DNA of 64,000 nt from Paralithodes platypus (lineage: Eukaryota; Arthropoda; Malacostraca; Decapoda; Lithodidae): positions 20,087,371 to 20,151,370 of the forward strand of contig CM064571.1 of NCBI GenBank assembly GCA_032716605.1, read 5' to 3'. Shown in pieces: positions 10,868-22,645 of the stretch; the stretch's first letter is position 1; the number at the start of each line of letters is the position of its first letter. The translations under genes and the position numbers were made by a program. The notes under the pieces are model-generated. The model searched no databases. It saw only the letters and a list, made by a program, of their open reading frames with translations, and had not been told where the DNA came from.

Positions 10868-11034
10868 CCCCGTACACACATGTATGCACGCATACATACA
10901 CGCATACTTTACATACATACATATAATAATATTATACATGCATATAACTATACATACATATATACATGCATATTATACATACATATATACATGCATATAT
11001 ACATACATACACATACATACATACACAGACTAAT

Positions 11035-11071
<37 letters not shown>

Positions 11072-11125
11072 GTTATACACCCATACATACATACATACAC
11101 ATATATACATACATATAGTACATCT
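10868..11125. repeat. (TACA)n / (CA)n repeat
   Basis: Degenerate ACATACAT and CACACA runs. Confidence 0.93.
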
Positions 11126-11179
11126 ATATGTACAACAGGCGGATTACGGTACTCTACAGTGGAGATGGAAAGAATAAGT

Positions 11180-11632
11180 AAATACTAAGGGAGGGAGGAA
11201 GGAAGAAAGAATAAAGCAGTAAGGAGTGAAGGAAAGAGGGAAGGATAAGGCAGGAAGGGGTGAAGGAAGGAAGGAAGGCGTAAAGGATAAGGAATACAGG
11301 AGGGAAGGAAGGATAAAGCAGGAAGGGGTGAAGAAAGGAATGAGTAAGGGAGGGAGGGAAGGAAGGAATTAAAGACTAAAAGAAAGATGGAAGGAAGGAA
11401 TTAAGGAGTAAAAAAAGGAAGGAAGGAATTAAAGAGTAAAAGAAGGAAAGAAAGGAGGAAAAGAAACAAGAAGGAAGGCATTAAGGAGTAAAGAAGGAAG
11501 GAAGGAAGGAATTAAAGAGTAAAAGAAGGTAGAATGGAAGGAAGGAAAGAAAGGAGGAAAAGAAACAAGAAGGATGGAAGGAAGGCACTAAGGTGTAAAA
11601 GAAAGAAGGAAGGAAGGAAAGAGTTGAAAGGT
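11180..11632. repeat. (GGAA)n purine repeat
   Basis: Degenerate GGAAGGAA with recurring ATTAAAGAGTAAAAGAAGG higher-order units. Confidence 0.93.
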
Positions 11633-11774
11633 CGGGAAGGAGAGTCTCGGTAGCCAACCCACCGTCCGTGGTATTAATTAATAGCTGACCACATCACACA
11701 CACACCGCTCACACCGATACAAAGTGACTATACCACATCTCTCTCTCTCTCTCTCTCTCTCTCTAACTTCAAAA

Positions 11775-12056
11775 TTCTTAATTAATACCCCATTCGAGAT
11801 AAATGCGTGCATTTTCGATAGAAGAATGCCCCCGGCCAAAGGCCGGTTCCACCTAAACTGCAGGCTTGCTATTATTGCTCGATATAAAATAAAAATGGAA
11901 CGATTTTTTTTTTTTTTTAAATTACCAAAGGAATGGGGCGACAGTTCTTAATATCGCCAAACTAAAGGGGAAAACGGCTTAAAATCTCGAAACTAATGGG
12001 GCTAAACATGAGGGAGAAGGGTGTCCAGAAACCCGATCCCCAGCCCACCCCCTTAA
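11775..12056 (-). mobile_element. MITE-A copy
   Basis: Contains the MITE-A hairpin CCGGCCAAAGGCCGG, AACTAATGGGGCTAAACATG and GAGGGAGAAGGGTGTCCAG, ending CCCCCTTAA at 12053-12056. Confidence 0.8.
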
Positions 12057-12106
12057 CTTATGAGCGTCACTCTAGCTGCCTCTCTCTCCCGACAAAAACA
12101 TTGGCT

Positions 12107-12178
12107 TAGCAGAGCGTAGTTTCGATCTACGGACCTCTGGGTTATGGGCCCAGCACGCTTCCACTGCGCCACTCTGCT
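12107..12178 (-). tRNA. initiator tRNA-Met (CAT), copy 1
   Basis: A 72-nt cloverleaf on the minus strand starting AGCAGAGTGG and ending CTCTGCTA, with anticodon CAT. Initiator hallmarks are visible: an A1-U72 pair, three G-C pairs closing the anticodon loop, and a T-loop reading ATCGAAA (A54). It is identical to the copies at 14315 and 21996. A T-run (TTTTTG) about 15 nt downstream can serve as Pol III terminator. Confidence 0.97.
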
Positions 12179-12580
12179 CATGCGTTAAGACTCGCTGATC
12201 CGACGTTTTGTGAGTTAGCCTACAGTCCGTTCATAATAAGTAGGCGAGAGATCTTAAATTCCATCCTCTGTAACTTAAAAATTGCTAGAATAAATGGGCC
12301 GTAAATTCCCACACCTATTCCCTGGCTCACTCTTCCTAAATGGTAGAAACATTAACTCGATATATCTAATATTGTGAGAGTTGTGGAGGATATAACTTAA
12401 GATCTCACGCCTACTTAAAATGAATGGATTATAGTGTGTTATTGGGATTAATTATTACTGAGGATTGGACTTCCTTTTGCCATTTTTCGAGCAATGTCTG
12501 TATTTTAGCTTGTCCCCGAGGCCAAGCTAACAAAACAAAAACACGCCTTCCCTCACTTCCATCTGACTAAAATCTTATCC
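12179..12580. other. unique spacer
   Basis: AT-rich DNA. A segment at 12258-12330 (AACTTAAAAATTGCTAGAAT ... CCACACCTATTCCCTGGCT) recurs diverged at 13615-13700 and, reversed, at 48430-48495. No exon recognised. Confidence 0.5.
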
Positions 12581-12584
12581 TTGA

Positions 12585-12765
12585 CTTTTTCAAGATCCGA
12601 TTACGCATTTATTTTCCGTTTTCTGGCTATTATGAGATTTAATTCAGATTACGAAGGGTATATGGAAGTCAGAGGGTTAATTGAGATGGTCTTTACCCTA
12701 ATAATTCCCACATATCTTTCCTAAACTATATAAAATCGTCTAATGCTAGTCTAAATGGATCATAA
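12585..12765 (+). mobile_element. MITE-B copy, ends decayed
   Basis: TCAAGATCCGATTACGCATT ... GGGTATATGGAAGTCAGAGG ... TTTCCTAAACTATATAAAAT matches MITE-B internal sequence; the TTAA termini are no longer clear. Confidence 0.75.
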
Positions 12766-12939
12766 TCTTTAAAAACTTAAACTAACTGGAGCAATGCATC
12801 GAGTTATATAGGTCTGCATCGGTACAAACACCTGCAATAAGAGGTGGTACATCATTTATAGAACAATATACGAAACGCTAATTAATGTACGGTACTATAC
12901 TAATACTGTACAGACCCTGTATAATGTTCAAATTAGTTT

Positions 12940-13075
12940 TTTGGGGACAGGGGGCTAGGAATCCCCCCCCCCCCTTGTAAAATTCACCTACAGGTACTTG
13001 ACGAGACAGAGTATACAAGGGGAGAGGGAACGCAAAAGTGTTCCCAGACCCTTAGAACTGGAACTATATTATGTA
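12940..13075 (+). repeat. Rep-E copy
   Basis: GGGGACAGGGGGCTAGGAAT followed by a C run and CTTGTAAAATTC. The same order recurs at 47803-47928 in an intron of the minus-strand receptor gene. Interspersed family of unknown type. Confidence 0.7.
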
Positions 13076-13145
13076 GTTTCTGTTCGGGCTCTGTCTCGAG
13101 TCGGCCACCCGCAGGTATTGGGTATATGCTCGAGTATATACAATG

Positions 13146-13508
<363 letters not shown>

Positions 13509-14314
13509 AAGGGGTGTGAGTAGATTGCCCAGCCCAATCACCTGCTGGGAATCGAACCCGGTCCTCGCGTGTTATATCCCTGTTCTAAATAGGTAGGCCC
13601 AGAAATTGTGACTCCTAACCGCTATAACTCAATATGGGCTAGAGAAAATGGGTCTGTACATTTTCACACCTAGGCCTATTTCCTGGCTGAGCGTTCCCAA
13701 ATGGTAGAAATATTAGCTTGATTACTCTAGTCGTTTGTGATCTATCAAGAGGTTAATGTTCAAGAGTTTTGGCCTACTTATTTGGAACAAGGTATAACAA
13801 TGTCACCCACCAAGTTATTGTTATCCTTCTTTCATTGCTCACCGAGTCACTAACTACTTTTCAGAGTAGTGTGCCAGCTAATTGTGCAAACGATTATATG
13901 TACATACAGGTTCTATACAGTGTGTTGGGTTAATCGATTGTCGCAGTCTTGCATAAAAAAGATGGGCAAATGGCTGATCACCCAAATAGTATAGGAAAGA
14001 TAAATGTTCATCGTGTATCTAATATTTGTCAGTAAAAAGCACGAACACAAACAGCTATGCAATACTTTAGTTGGCCATTTTACGGAGTAAAGAAAACCTA
14101 GCTAAACATTCTAGTTTTCTGTATTGTACATTATTACAACTTTACCGGTAACTACGCTAGTTTGTATCTGTAAGATTTACCACTTGCTTCCATAGATATT
14201 TGCTCAAGCTGACTATAACCCAGTGTTGACTAAATGGATAAAACATTAATAAATCCAGTAATAACGTGAAGAAGGGTATATCTGTGTGATTGTATAGCAT
14301 CAATACCTAATACG
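13509..14314. other. spacer with a tRNA-like remnant
   Basis: A tRNA-like B box on the minus strand (GGGAATCGAACCCGG at 13548-13562) suggests a SINE head. The rest is AT-rich and shows no gene. Confidence 0.45.
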
Positions 14315-14386
14315 AGCAGAGTGGCGCAGTGGAAGCGTGCTGGGCCCATAACCCAGAGGTCCGTAGATCGAAACTACGCTCTGCTA
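14315..14386 (+). tRNA. initiator tRNA-Met (CAT), copy 2
   Basis: Identical in all 72 nt to the copies at 12107 and 21996, in opposite orientation to them. The downstream CAATATTTTTG trailer is shared with copy 3 and provides the Pol III T-run. The upstream sequence differs. Confidence 0.97.
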
Positions 14387-14467
14387 GCCAATATTTTTGT
14401 AGAGGTGTAGAATCATGACATTGAACTGGCGACTACATTATGAAGGGAAACTAACGAGGCGGTTTAT

Positions 14468-14560
14468 AATTTGTATATATCCGAAACCATTTAGCCTATG
14501 AGGGATATATCCGAAACCATTTAGCCTATGAGGGATATATCCGAAACCATTTATGAGGGA
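14468..14560. repeat. 30-bp tandem repeat, three copies
   Basis: ATATATCCGAAACCATTTAG plus CCTATGAGGG repeated at about 14475, 14505 and 14535, the last truncated. Confidence 0.9.
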
Positions 14561-14911
14561 GCCAAAGGCAAAACTGTATAACGAGTGCCTCTCCCAGAGT
14601 TGAAAGAGTGATAGGGCCAAAATCAAGGAATGTATGAGCCAAAATGCTTGGACACACCGGGTTTGAAGCAATTTAAGTCATAGGTTGAGGGAAAGATGGA
14701 TTGAGGGAGAGTTCCAAAGCTCAGCTGTTGAATAGAAGAATGATTGAGAGTATCGTTTCAGTGTTTTGTTGGAGAGTTGCACAGAGTAGGGATTGGATTG
14801 TGTTGCAAGACGGATGTCACTGCTTGGTGAAAAAAGCGTATAATACACGAGCAGTACCGGTATGATACAGGAATGACCAACAATTACTTACCGGTAGATG
14901 TCACTAATTAT

Positions 14912-15075
14912 CGTCGTGGGTTTCTTGGCCCTGCGGAAGAAATAACAAATATATCATACCTAAACGATATCGATGAAAACCTCACTTGCAAAACTTCCAA
15001 ATATGCAGAAGATGAGAATGTAGATGGGAAAGTGGGAAGTAAACACACTCTACAAGAGACTAGAGTTCTCGAATA
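14912..15075 (+). pseudogene. degenerate non-LTR reverse transcriptase fragment
   Basis: The conceptual translation at 14915-15060 contains FLGPAEE, YLNDIDENLTCK and KYAEDENVDGKV. These line up with the GPLLF, INDI and FADDTK blocks around RT motif C of jockey/CR1-like LINEs. The catalytic YADD/FADD appears as YAED, so the piece is inactive. Only about 50 codons survive, and the match is by motif order from memory of the family, not by search. Confidence 0.55.
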
Positions 15076-15170
15076 GGAGCTCCAGTTCTAACGCTATTCT
15101 TGACTTACGGTGTGCTGGCTTAATAATCTAGTTGGACTGACAGCCTCTGTAGTCCTATTTTAATTAACAA
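15060..15170 (+). repeat. Rep-H copy
   Basis: GAGTTCTCGAATAGGAGCTC ... CTTGACTTACGGTGTGCTGG ... GCCTCTGTAGTCCTA: a ~100-bp module found five times in the window. Confidence 0.8.
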
Positions 15171-15709
15171 TCTCGAATTCTTTAAAGACCACACACACAC
15201 ACACACACCCGAGCGGTTGGCGTTTATCGGTACATATCAATTTGGTGCATGCTTACGAGTACATTTTTCGATTTTTAAACCTAAATTACACTAACCTAAC
15301 CTAACCGAAAACACTCCATTTCAACGTATTTTAAAGAAGTGTGTACCGATTAATTGTCGCCCCAAACCTCATGTGCCTGTAAACCTACAAATATCCAGAG
15401 ATTTGTACCAATAAACACACAACCGCTCGTACAACCGCTCGTGTACACACACACCCACACACGCACGTACGTGTATATACGTATGTTCTGTATATGAGTA
15501 AGTAAATAAATGTGTATATGTACTGTATATCACTTACTCTCATGGTTATTTTATGATAATTTGTATTCTGCACATGCATCATTATTGTATTTATTTATTT
15601 TGTTTGTAAACTAAGCTTACCATCCTCATATCTGTACATCTCATGTTCATCCACTAAATTGTAAAATGTATATTTTCAGCTCATGAGGCTGCCATTCTTT
15701 AATAAACCG

Positions 15710-15747
<38 letters not shown>

Positions 15748-17130
15748 ACACACACACACACACACTAGGGCTAGACCTAAAAAAAAAAATCAGAGATTAT
15801 CACAATAAAAATACCCGCACACACATACAGTACACCTAGATAAAGACACATATTGAAACACTAGTGACCCTATATAAAGTTATTCCAAACGAAATAGTGG
15901 AGCGTTCAATTTCAGAATACAACCAAATACAACCACCTTCGTTTATGGCCACTGATACCCAAGCTAATTATATTATAAATCAGTTTGATTTTTGTTATCC
16001 ACACCTAAGTTAGATTTCAGGCAATGTGTAAAGAAAATCAAACAGCAATCCAGGCAACTTGTAAAATTCCTAATATGTTTAGGCATTATATAAAATGCCT
16101 GAATGAAACAAGCAACTAACTTATAAGTTTCCCGATTGTTGTAGTCATTTTATAAATGGCTTGGTTTTACAAATTACCTGTAACATATACATACCTTGAC
16201 ACACCCAAACTAACACCCACACACAAAAGAGAAATATCAGAACACGAACACACACTTTCCCAAACTCGTCCATAGACATAGCTTACATGAAACAACACAC
16301 ACTGACGTACACAAACAGTCACTCACATACACACAACCATACACACAGCCCCCCCTCCCCCACCCCCACACAACACCATACACAGGGATTTATGGCGCGC
16401 TATTGAGACTGCTCTGATTTTAACCCTTCATCGCACCTGTGGGGGTTGTGTGTGGCTAGCTTGGCGAGGCGGCCAGTACAAAGAGAGGAGGGGGGATGGG
16501 GTAGAGTAGGGAGGAGTGGGGGAGGGAGGGGAGTGAAGGTAGAGCAGAGAGGAGGAGGGGTATGGAGGAAGGTACGGTATGTGCATGTGTGTATCCAAGG
16601 TCTCTATAGAAAGGGGTAGAACAAAATGTCTTGATCTAGTAGTGTCTATCAGAGAAAATGTTAGGTATATTTCTTCAATGATGCGGATGCCAGTCATACA
16701 AAAAAATATATAGGGCGGAAAGGGCAGCGGCATCGAGAAGTGAGGAGGGGGGGGGGAGTATATGTGGAACAAAGGAGAGCGGGCTATGGTTCACATTATC
16801 CAAGGTTATCGTACTCTCAACCTACCCATAGCTATAGTCCTACTACCGGTGCGGTACATATTATGTACAGTCGTGGACATGGTGTTTCTGGATTTTTTTT
16901 TAAGGCAGATTAACCCCTTCAGCACGATAACGTAATGTTTAATATTTTCTAGTTACCAATAGACGATTGTTTTTTTAGTATATAAGCTACCTAGAGGTTA
17001 CATACCTCGATTTATACTCCAGTTGTTTTCTTAGTTATAGAAAGAAGTTAGGGATATATTAGCTCGATTACTCCTTTTTCTTTTCTTTTTTTTATATAGG
17101 TTAGGGGTCTAGAATTTTGACCAACTTCTA
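15171..17130. other. intergenic DNA with minor repeats
   Basis: Holds a CA run at 15190-15209, an ATT run at 15714-15747, AT-rich unique sequence, and a MITE-B end (TTAACCCCTTCAGCACGATA) at 16913. No convincing exon on either strand. The open frame at 16428-16772 minus is CT-rich low complexity. Confidence 0.5.
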
Positions 17131-17261
17131 TCTATCTATATGCTCAGGCCCCATCCCCATTTTGGGGGTAGCCGACCCAAGACAGAGCAAGAACAGGGAA
17201 AACACAAAAAGAACATAAAACAACAAATAAACACAGATAAAAAGCACCAAGCATAGGGGAG

Positions 17262-17335
17262 GTGTGGTGGAGTGGTCTTGCCACTGGCCTGGTAATCCAA
17301 AGGTCCCGGGTTAAAATCCCGATGTATCAATGGGA
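17262..17335 (+). repeat. tRNA-like sequence (SINE head)
   Basis: GGTGTGGTGGAGTGGTCTTG A-box region and GGGTTAAAATCCCG B-box region at tRNA spacing. It is too degenerate for a functional tRNA. Confidence 0.55.
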
Positions 17336-17799
17336 AGATATTATTGGGATGGAATTTGTGCTGTACCTAGTATCAGTGCATTACCACAAGCCCACCGAAA
17401 CGTCAATAAAATACCTCATTGTTCCCTGATTAAATAGCACTGTATGAATATTCCCATATTCAAAATATGCTATAGGGGTGCAATGCCTGGTGAGTTATCT
17501 GCTCAACAGGTGGCGTTGTGGTGTGTAAGTGTGAGAGTCCGAGTGTAGGGGGTGAGACAGTGAAGCACGGGAAATAGGTGGCTTCAGAGATGGGGTTGTT
17601 TCGGGCCATGAGTGAGCACCGTGCCTCATGTGAAGGCAAGATGGCAGGTGCTCGTTGTACTCTACGTGCTTCACATGTCTCACTCCCTAGACTGGAACAA
17701 GACCTCACAGGCTTCACTGTTCATTGTAAAGCGGTGAATGTTAAGGCTCTCAGCCTATGCCCGAGAGGAAGTAAGTTGGAATATAGAAACAAAAAAAAA

Positions 17800-17990
17800 A
17801 CAAAAAAAATGCACACACATCCAGGTCACCCAGGAGAAGACCCAGAGACCAGGGTCACCAAGGTCGCTCCAGCACTCCCCCGGCCCCCGACCACCCGGAG
17901 AGGTTCCGATCTCGGCAGGCAGACATGCAGCGGAGCCAAAGCCACAAGCCCTCCCACCACACTTCCAGGCCAACTTTGACCAACTTATAA
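17800..17990 (+). repeat. Rep-K copy
   Basis: CAGGAGAAGACCCAGAGACC and AGGGTCACCAAGGTC recur at 53100-53186, together with an upstream A-rich CACACACATC stretch. A 133-codon frame across 17578-17979 includes this repeat and is not called as a gene. Confidence 0.7.
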
Positions 17991-18059
17991 TGAATTAAAA
18001 ATGGACTGTAGAAGGACTCCCATATGTGACGAGTCCCGTGTTCGATCCCCACTGAGGAT

Positions 18060-19416
18060 AGAGTGGGGTTGAGTTATTTGGGGTGGAGTTGTTTAGGGTT
18101 GTGTTCATTAGGGTTGAGTTGTTTGTTTGGGGTTGAGTTGTTTGTTTGGGGTCGAGTTGTTTGTTTGGTGAGGGTCGAATTGTTTGTTTGGTGAGGGTCG
18201 AGTTGTTTGTTTGGTGAGGGTCGAGCTGTGTGTTTGGTGAGGGTCGAATTGTTTGTTTGGTGAGGGTCGAGTTGTTTGTTTGGGGTCGAGTTGTTTGTTT
18301 GGGGTCGAGTTGTTTGTTTGGGGTCGAGTTGTTTGTTTGGGGTCGAGTTGTTTGTTTGGGGTCGAGTTGTTTGTTTGGTGAGGGTCGAGTTGTTTGTTTG
18401 GTGAGGGTCGAGTTGTTTGTTTGGTGAGGGTCGAGTTGTTTGTTTGGGGTCGAGTTGTTTGTTTGGGGTCGAGTTGTTTGTTTGGGGTCGAGTTGTTTGT
18501 TTGGGGTCGAGTTGTTTGTTTGGGGTCGAGTTGTTTGTTTGGGGTCGAGTTGTTTGTTTGGGGTTGAGTTGTTTGTTTGGGGTTGAGTTGTTTGTTCGGG
18601 GTTGAGTTGTTTGTTCGGGGTTGAGTTGTTTGTTTGGGGTTGAGTTGTTTGTTTGGGGTTGAGTTGTTTGTTTGGGGTTGTGTTGTTTGGTGTCATGTTG
18701 TTTAGGGTTGAGTTGTGTGGGGTTGAGTTGTTTGTTTGGGGTTGAGTTGTGTGTTTGGGGTTGAGTTGTGTGTTTGGGGTTGAGTTCGTTGTTTCGGGTT
18801 GAGTTGTTTGGGGTTGAGTTCTTTGTTTGGGGTTGAGTTCTTTGTTTGGGGTTGAGTTCTTTGTTTGGGGTTGAGTTCTTTGTTTGGGGTGGAGTTGTTT
18901 AGGGTTGAGTTGTTTAGGGTTGAGTTGTTTGGGGTTGAGTTGTTTGGGGTTGAGTTGTTTAGGGTTGAGTTGTTTAGGGTTGAGTTGTTTGGGGTTGAGT
19001 TGTTTGGGGTTGAGTTGTTTGGGGTTGTATTGTTTGGGGTTGAGTTGTTTGGGGTTGAGTTGTTTGGGGTTGAGTTGTTTGGGGTTGAGTTGTTTGGGGT
19101 TGAGTTGTTTGGGGTTGAGTTGTTTGGGGTTGAGTTGTTTGGGGTTGAGTTTTTAGGGTTGAGTTGTTTAGGGTTGAGTTGTTTGGGGTTGTGTTGTTTG
19201 GGGTTGTGTTGTTTGGGGTTGTGTTGTTTGGGGTTGTGTTGTTTGGGGTTGTGTTGTTTGGGGTTGAGTTATTTGGGGTTGAGTTGTTTGGGGTTGAGTT
19301 GTTTGTTTGGGGTTGAGTTCTTTGGGGTTGAGTTGCTTATGGTTGGGTTGTTAGGGTTGGAAAAAGTAAGAGTGAGTTGTTTGGGGTTAAGTTGTCCAGG
19401 GTTGAGTTGTCCTGTA
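18060..19416. repeat. 1.35-kb minisatellite with 19-bp and 15-bp units
   Basis: From about 18067 to 18690 the unit is GGGGTCGAGTTGTTTGTTT (19 bp; some units have a TGAGGG variant). From about 18890 to 19300 it shortens to GGGGTTGAGTTGTTT (15 bp), which is the same unit minus one GTTT. The 15-bp form is 5 codons long, which explains the long open frames encoding repeated GVELF; no gene is implied. Confidence 0.95.
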
Positions 19417-19418
19417 TT

Positions 19419-19611
19419 TCCTGGCGAGCGATAACAAGCCTGTAATTTAGAAGGAACCGGCCTGAGGCCGGAAAATGTGTCTACTGAAACATTTACAAAT
19501 TTATCTAGAAGGGGGATCTTTGAAATGTGTATTTAAGTTTGATGGAGGTCTAGGGAGGAAACTAAAACATATATAAATAAATCGACCAATAAATAAAGCC
19601 TCTCCCCTTAA
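19419..19611 (+). mobile_element. MITE-A 3' half
   Basis: CCTGGCGAGCGATAACAAGC ... GGAACCGGCCTGAGGCCGG ... GGAGGTCTAGGGAGGAAAC, ending CTCCCCTTAA. The 5' half is replaced by the minisatellite. Confidence 0.85.
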
Positions 19612-21175
19612 CAGTGAGTACTACTGGACACGTTAGGAAGATGATAATGGTTTAGAAGATGATCAGTTGCAAACGAAAATCACATACAATGCAGGCACCC
19701 CCTATTACTATAAGGAACAAAGGGAAACTTAATTCCAGGGAGGAAACTTAAAATAAAATAATATATGAATAAATATATCTTTTCTAAAAATTAGTCTTTT
19801 CAGAATTAGTTCAAAAGCCAACGGACCTAATACTAATTCTGCAGGTAAAAGTAATTACTCGAGGTAAGCCCAATACAATATAAATACGCTTAAATAACTA
19901 AATATTTCACATATTCCTAGACACATAATATGAATGTTTTTAACAACGGCATTAAATACCAACACAAATTCCATATACCACAATTGACACTCAAACAAAT
20001 TAACAAAACAAAATACAAATACAAAATCCAGTGCACTGACTTTCTAAAAGATTACCACTAGTATAAACGTCAGTGTAAATTAATTCATTGCCGCACTCAA
20101 TAAATAATGCTACCAAATAAAAAAAAATCCCCTTACGACATCTTTCCATAAACCACGCCATACTACCATAAAATAATACAGTACGATTAAATATTTTCCG
20201 CCGGCAAGTACAGTACCTGGTGTTTATGGCGCCCTCTTGGTTGTGCGCGGCTAATGTCGCCTATGTGCGTCATAGCCGGGTGCCGATCTTCTCCATACAT
20301 AAATAACTACTTCCTAAAAGTGTTATTATCATTATGTTTATTATTATTATAGCTAGAGTTTCCGTAGGATAATGGTTCTTAAATAATTACCAAGAAATTC
20401 CCATTTAAACTGAATACAAGCAGAAATCATACGCATACCAAATACCGGTAATAAACTCAAATCTGCAAAATGTATTCAATCTAGTCTTTGTGTTCATATT
20501 TAATGCATTTCAATCGTTTGCTCGAGTTTCCAAGAAAGATATCATCATTCATCTAATATACAATTGTGCACACCTTAATTACCTTTTACTATGCATACCA
20601 TCACATGCGATCTATTCACGAAGTCGATATTTTTCTGCTTCAAGCTTGCATGCTAAAATTAGGATTCGCACACACCATCGCCCATTTATTTGTACCGGTA
20701 CTTGTTTATCTTTATCTTTATATTCAGCACTTTATAACTCTTATCCGCACTTATTTTCTGCGGTTCTTCACTTCATGATTTCATAAAATTTACTCTCTCT
20801 CTCTCTCTCTCTATTAATTTTATTTTGTTTAATTAAATCGGTTTTAACTGATTGATAGAAGTTAGATTCATGATTCACATAATTTATTAGATTTGTTGTT
20901 AATAATTATGTATTGCACACTTGTTAATTAGTATACTTTGGCAAGTAAATATACACGCACATTGCACGTACTGTATATTTGGATAATATTTCGACATGCT
21001 GTAACATTGTCTTAGAATAAACAAGCTATGCTATGCTTACTGTAAGTGCTGGTATGTTCAAATTTAAGCACTAAATTGACATTATTATCTGTAGACAGTC
21101 TTATTGCAAACTATAATCTAATTTATTAATTTCACTCCCAACACCAAACGCCTTCCAATTAAATTACCGGTAATG
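19612..21175. other. unique AT-rich intergenic DNA
   Basis: No repeat family beyond short CT and ATT runs. The 98-codon frame at 20490-20786 shows no domain, and I found no exon I could support. Confidence 0.5.
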
Positions 21176-21255
21176 AAAACATGTGATCCACCGGGATTCC
21201 AACCTGGGTTACCACACACATATCTTAAACACTATCCATTACACCATCAAGGCAG
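21176..21255 (-). mobile_element. SINE-C head, minus strand
   Basis: The reverse complement shows GATGGTGTAATGGATAGTG and GGTTGGAATCCCGG, then TGGATCACATG as in other SINE-C copies. Confidence 0.7.
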
Positions 21256-21284
21256 TATAATGATTACGCTACGTTATTGAACTC

Positions 21285-21470
21285 GGTCTATTTTGCACCT
21301 GGCGGAAAATTCAATCACTTAGCAACTGATTGTTCGATATTTAGTGAAGTATTTATTAAAACTATTATGTCTCGGCATCAAATGAAGGTCAGGTGTTTAT
21401 TTAGGTAAAAAGTGTTCTTACTAACTGAGTAATCAAGATGGGGCATGAACATTTACCGTCAATTGAAAAC
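21285..21470. mobile_element. MITE-G copy
   Basis: CTTAGCAACTGATTG near one end and ATTTACCGTCAATTGAAAAC near the other match MITE-G termini. Confidence 0.65.
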
Positions 21471-21995
21471 AAAAATAAATAAATAAAAATGTAGGCTACC
21501 CAAAACCCAAGAAGATAATTATATAATTTGCTTAAGCTCGATTATCATTGATCTTACTACAGTTACCTAATTCAGAACCTTATATATCATCAATTATAGA
21601 ATATACCTTAGCCAGTCTTATAACTATAGAAGAACCTCAGCCATCCTTATCACGTTGTATCATCTCGTAAAGTACAAGATCTCAATATTTTGTAAGACAT
21701 TAATTAAAAGCATAAAAGCGTGAACTGTAAATTATATTAAGTGACGCAGATTATTATTATTATTAAATTTTCTTCCTCGGGGCACTAGATTCTTACTCAG
21801 GGATTTTGGCTAGGCTACTGAATCGGTCCGACAAGAGAGCTATAATCATCAACATTCGAGATACATGTAGATAGACATTTGTTGTGTTCTTTCTTCTTTA
21901 TTTTTCGTAATTTTGAAACCACCTGAACCATTTTCAAGACCCTGAAAACACAAACTTGGTGATCGGGAAGAGCGCTCCTTCACAAAAATATTGAT

Positions 21996-22067
21996 TAGCA
22001 GAGCGTAGTTTCGATCTACGGACCTCTGGGTTATGGGCCCAGCACGCTTCCACTGCGCCACTCTGCT
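21996..22067 (-). tRNA. initiator tRNA-Met (CAT), copy 3
   Basis: 72 nt identical to the copies at 12107 and 14315, with the same initiator hallmarks and a CAATATTTTTG downstream trailer. Confidence 0.97.
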
Positions 22068-22209
22068 CTTCCCACTCACGGCGTCTCTTTCACTATTTGA
22101 AATCGCTTAACTCTTCACACCATTTCTTGTTTCCGTTGGGGGGACGCGCACAGAGATGTTCTTGGGCTATATGAAGTGTGTGGGTTGTAAGAGAATTATT
22201 ATGATAGTA

Positions 22210-22405
22210 TCTTTATTTCAGCTGGTGGTAAATTGAATCCCTTAGCAACTGATTTCACGACACAATGGAAAAATATGAAAGTACTAAGTTTCTGCGTATT
22301 ATTATTGCCAAGTTTTCATAATTTATCATATTTCGCTACACAATCTACGTTATTACTGAGTAACCAAGATACGTCCATGGCAATTTACCGTCATCTGGAA
22401 GGAAA
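22210..22405. mobile_element. MITE-G copy
   Basis: Starts CAGCTGGTGGTAAATTGAAT with CCCTTAGCAACTGATTT and ends GGCAATTTACCGTCATCTGG, the inverted counterpart. Confidence 0.75.
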
Positions 22406-22526
22406 TAAGCTAGAATGTTGATTTTTAGTGTGATATATAACTTACTTTTCCTAATGTGTGATGAACCACAGCCTACAAATAAGTACCAAATACACATATA
22501 TCTTCCTCTATCCTACTCATGAGGAA

Positions 22527-22645
22527 GGGACAGGAGTTCTCGAAAAGGGTCTCCAGTCCTGAAGCTATTCTTGACTTACAGTCTTACAGTGTGCTGGCTT
22601 AATAATCCAGAAGGGTTAATAGCCTCTGAGCTCCACTGTTTTTCT
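22527..22645 (+). repeat. Rep-H copy
   Basis: GAGTTCTCGAAAAGGGTCTC ... TCTTGACTTACAG ... TAATAATCCAGAAGGGTTAA ... GCCTCTGAG. Confidence 0.85.

Noticed and set aside
17578..17979. 133-codon plus-strand frame with mixed composition
   Set aside because: Its second half is interspersed repeat Rep-K, also at 53.1 kb; no domain and no splice partner.
17995..18696. 233-codon minus-strand frame of TPNKQL repeats
   Set aside because: Antisense translation of the 19-bp minisatellite.
18865..19434. 189-codon GVELF repeat protein
   Set aside because: The 15-bp unit is a multiple of three, so the frame stays open by arithmetic.
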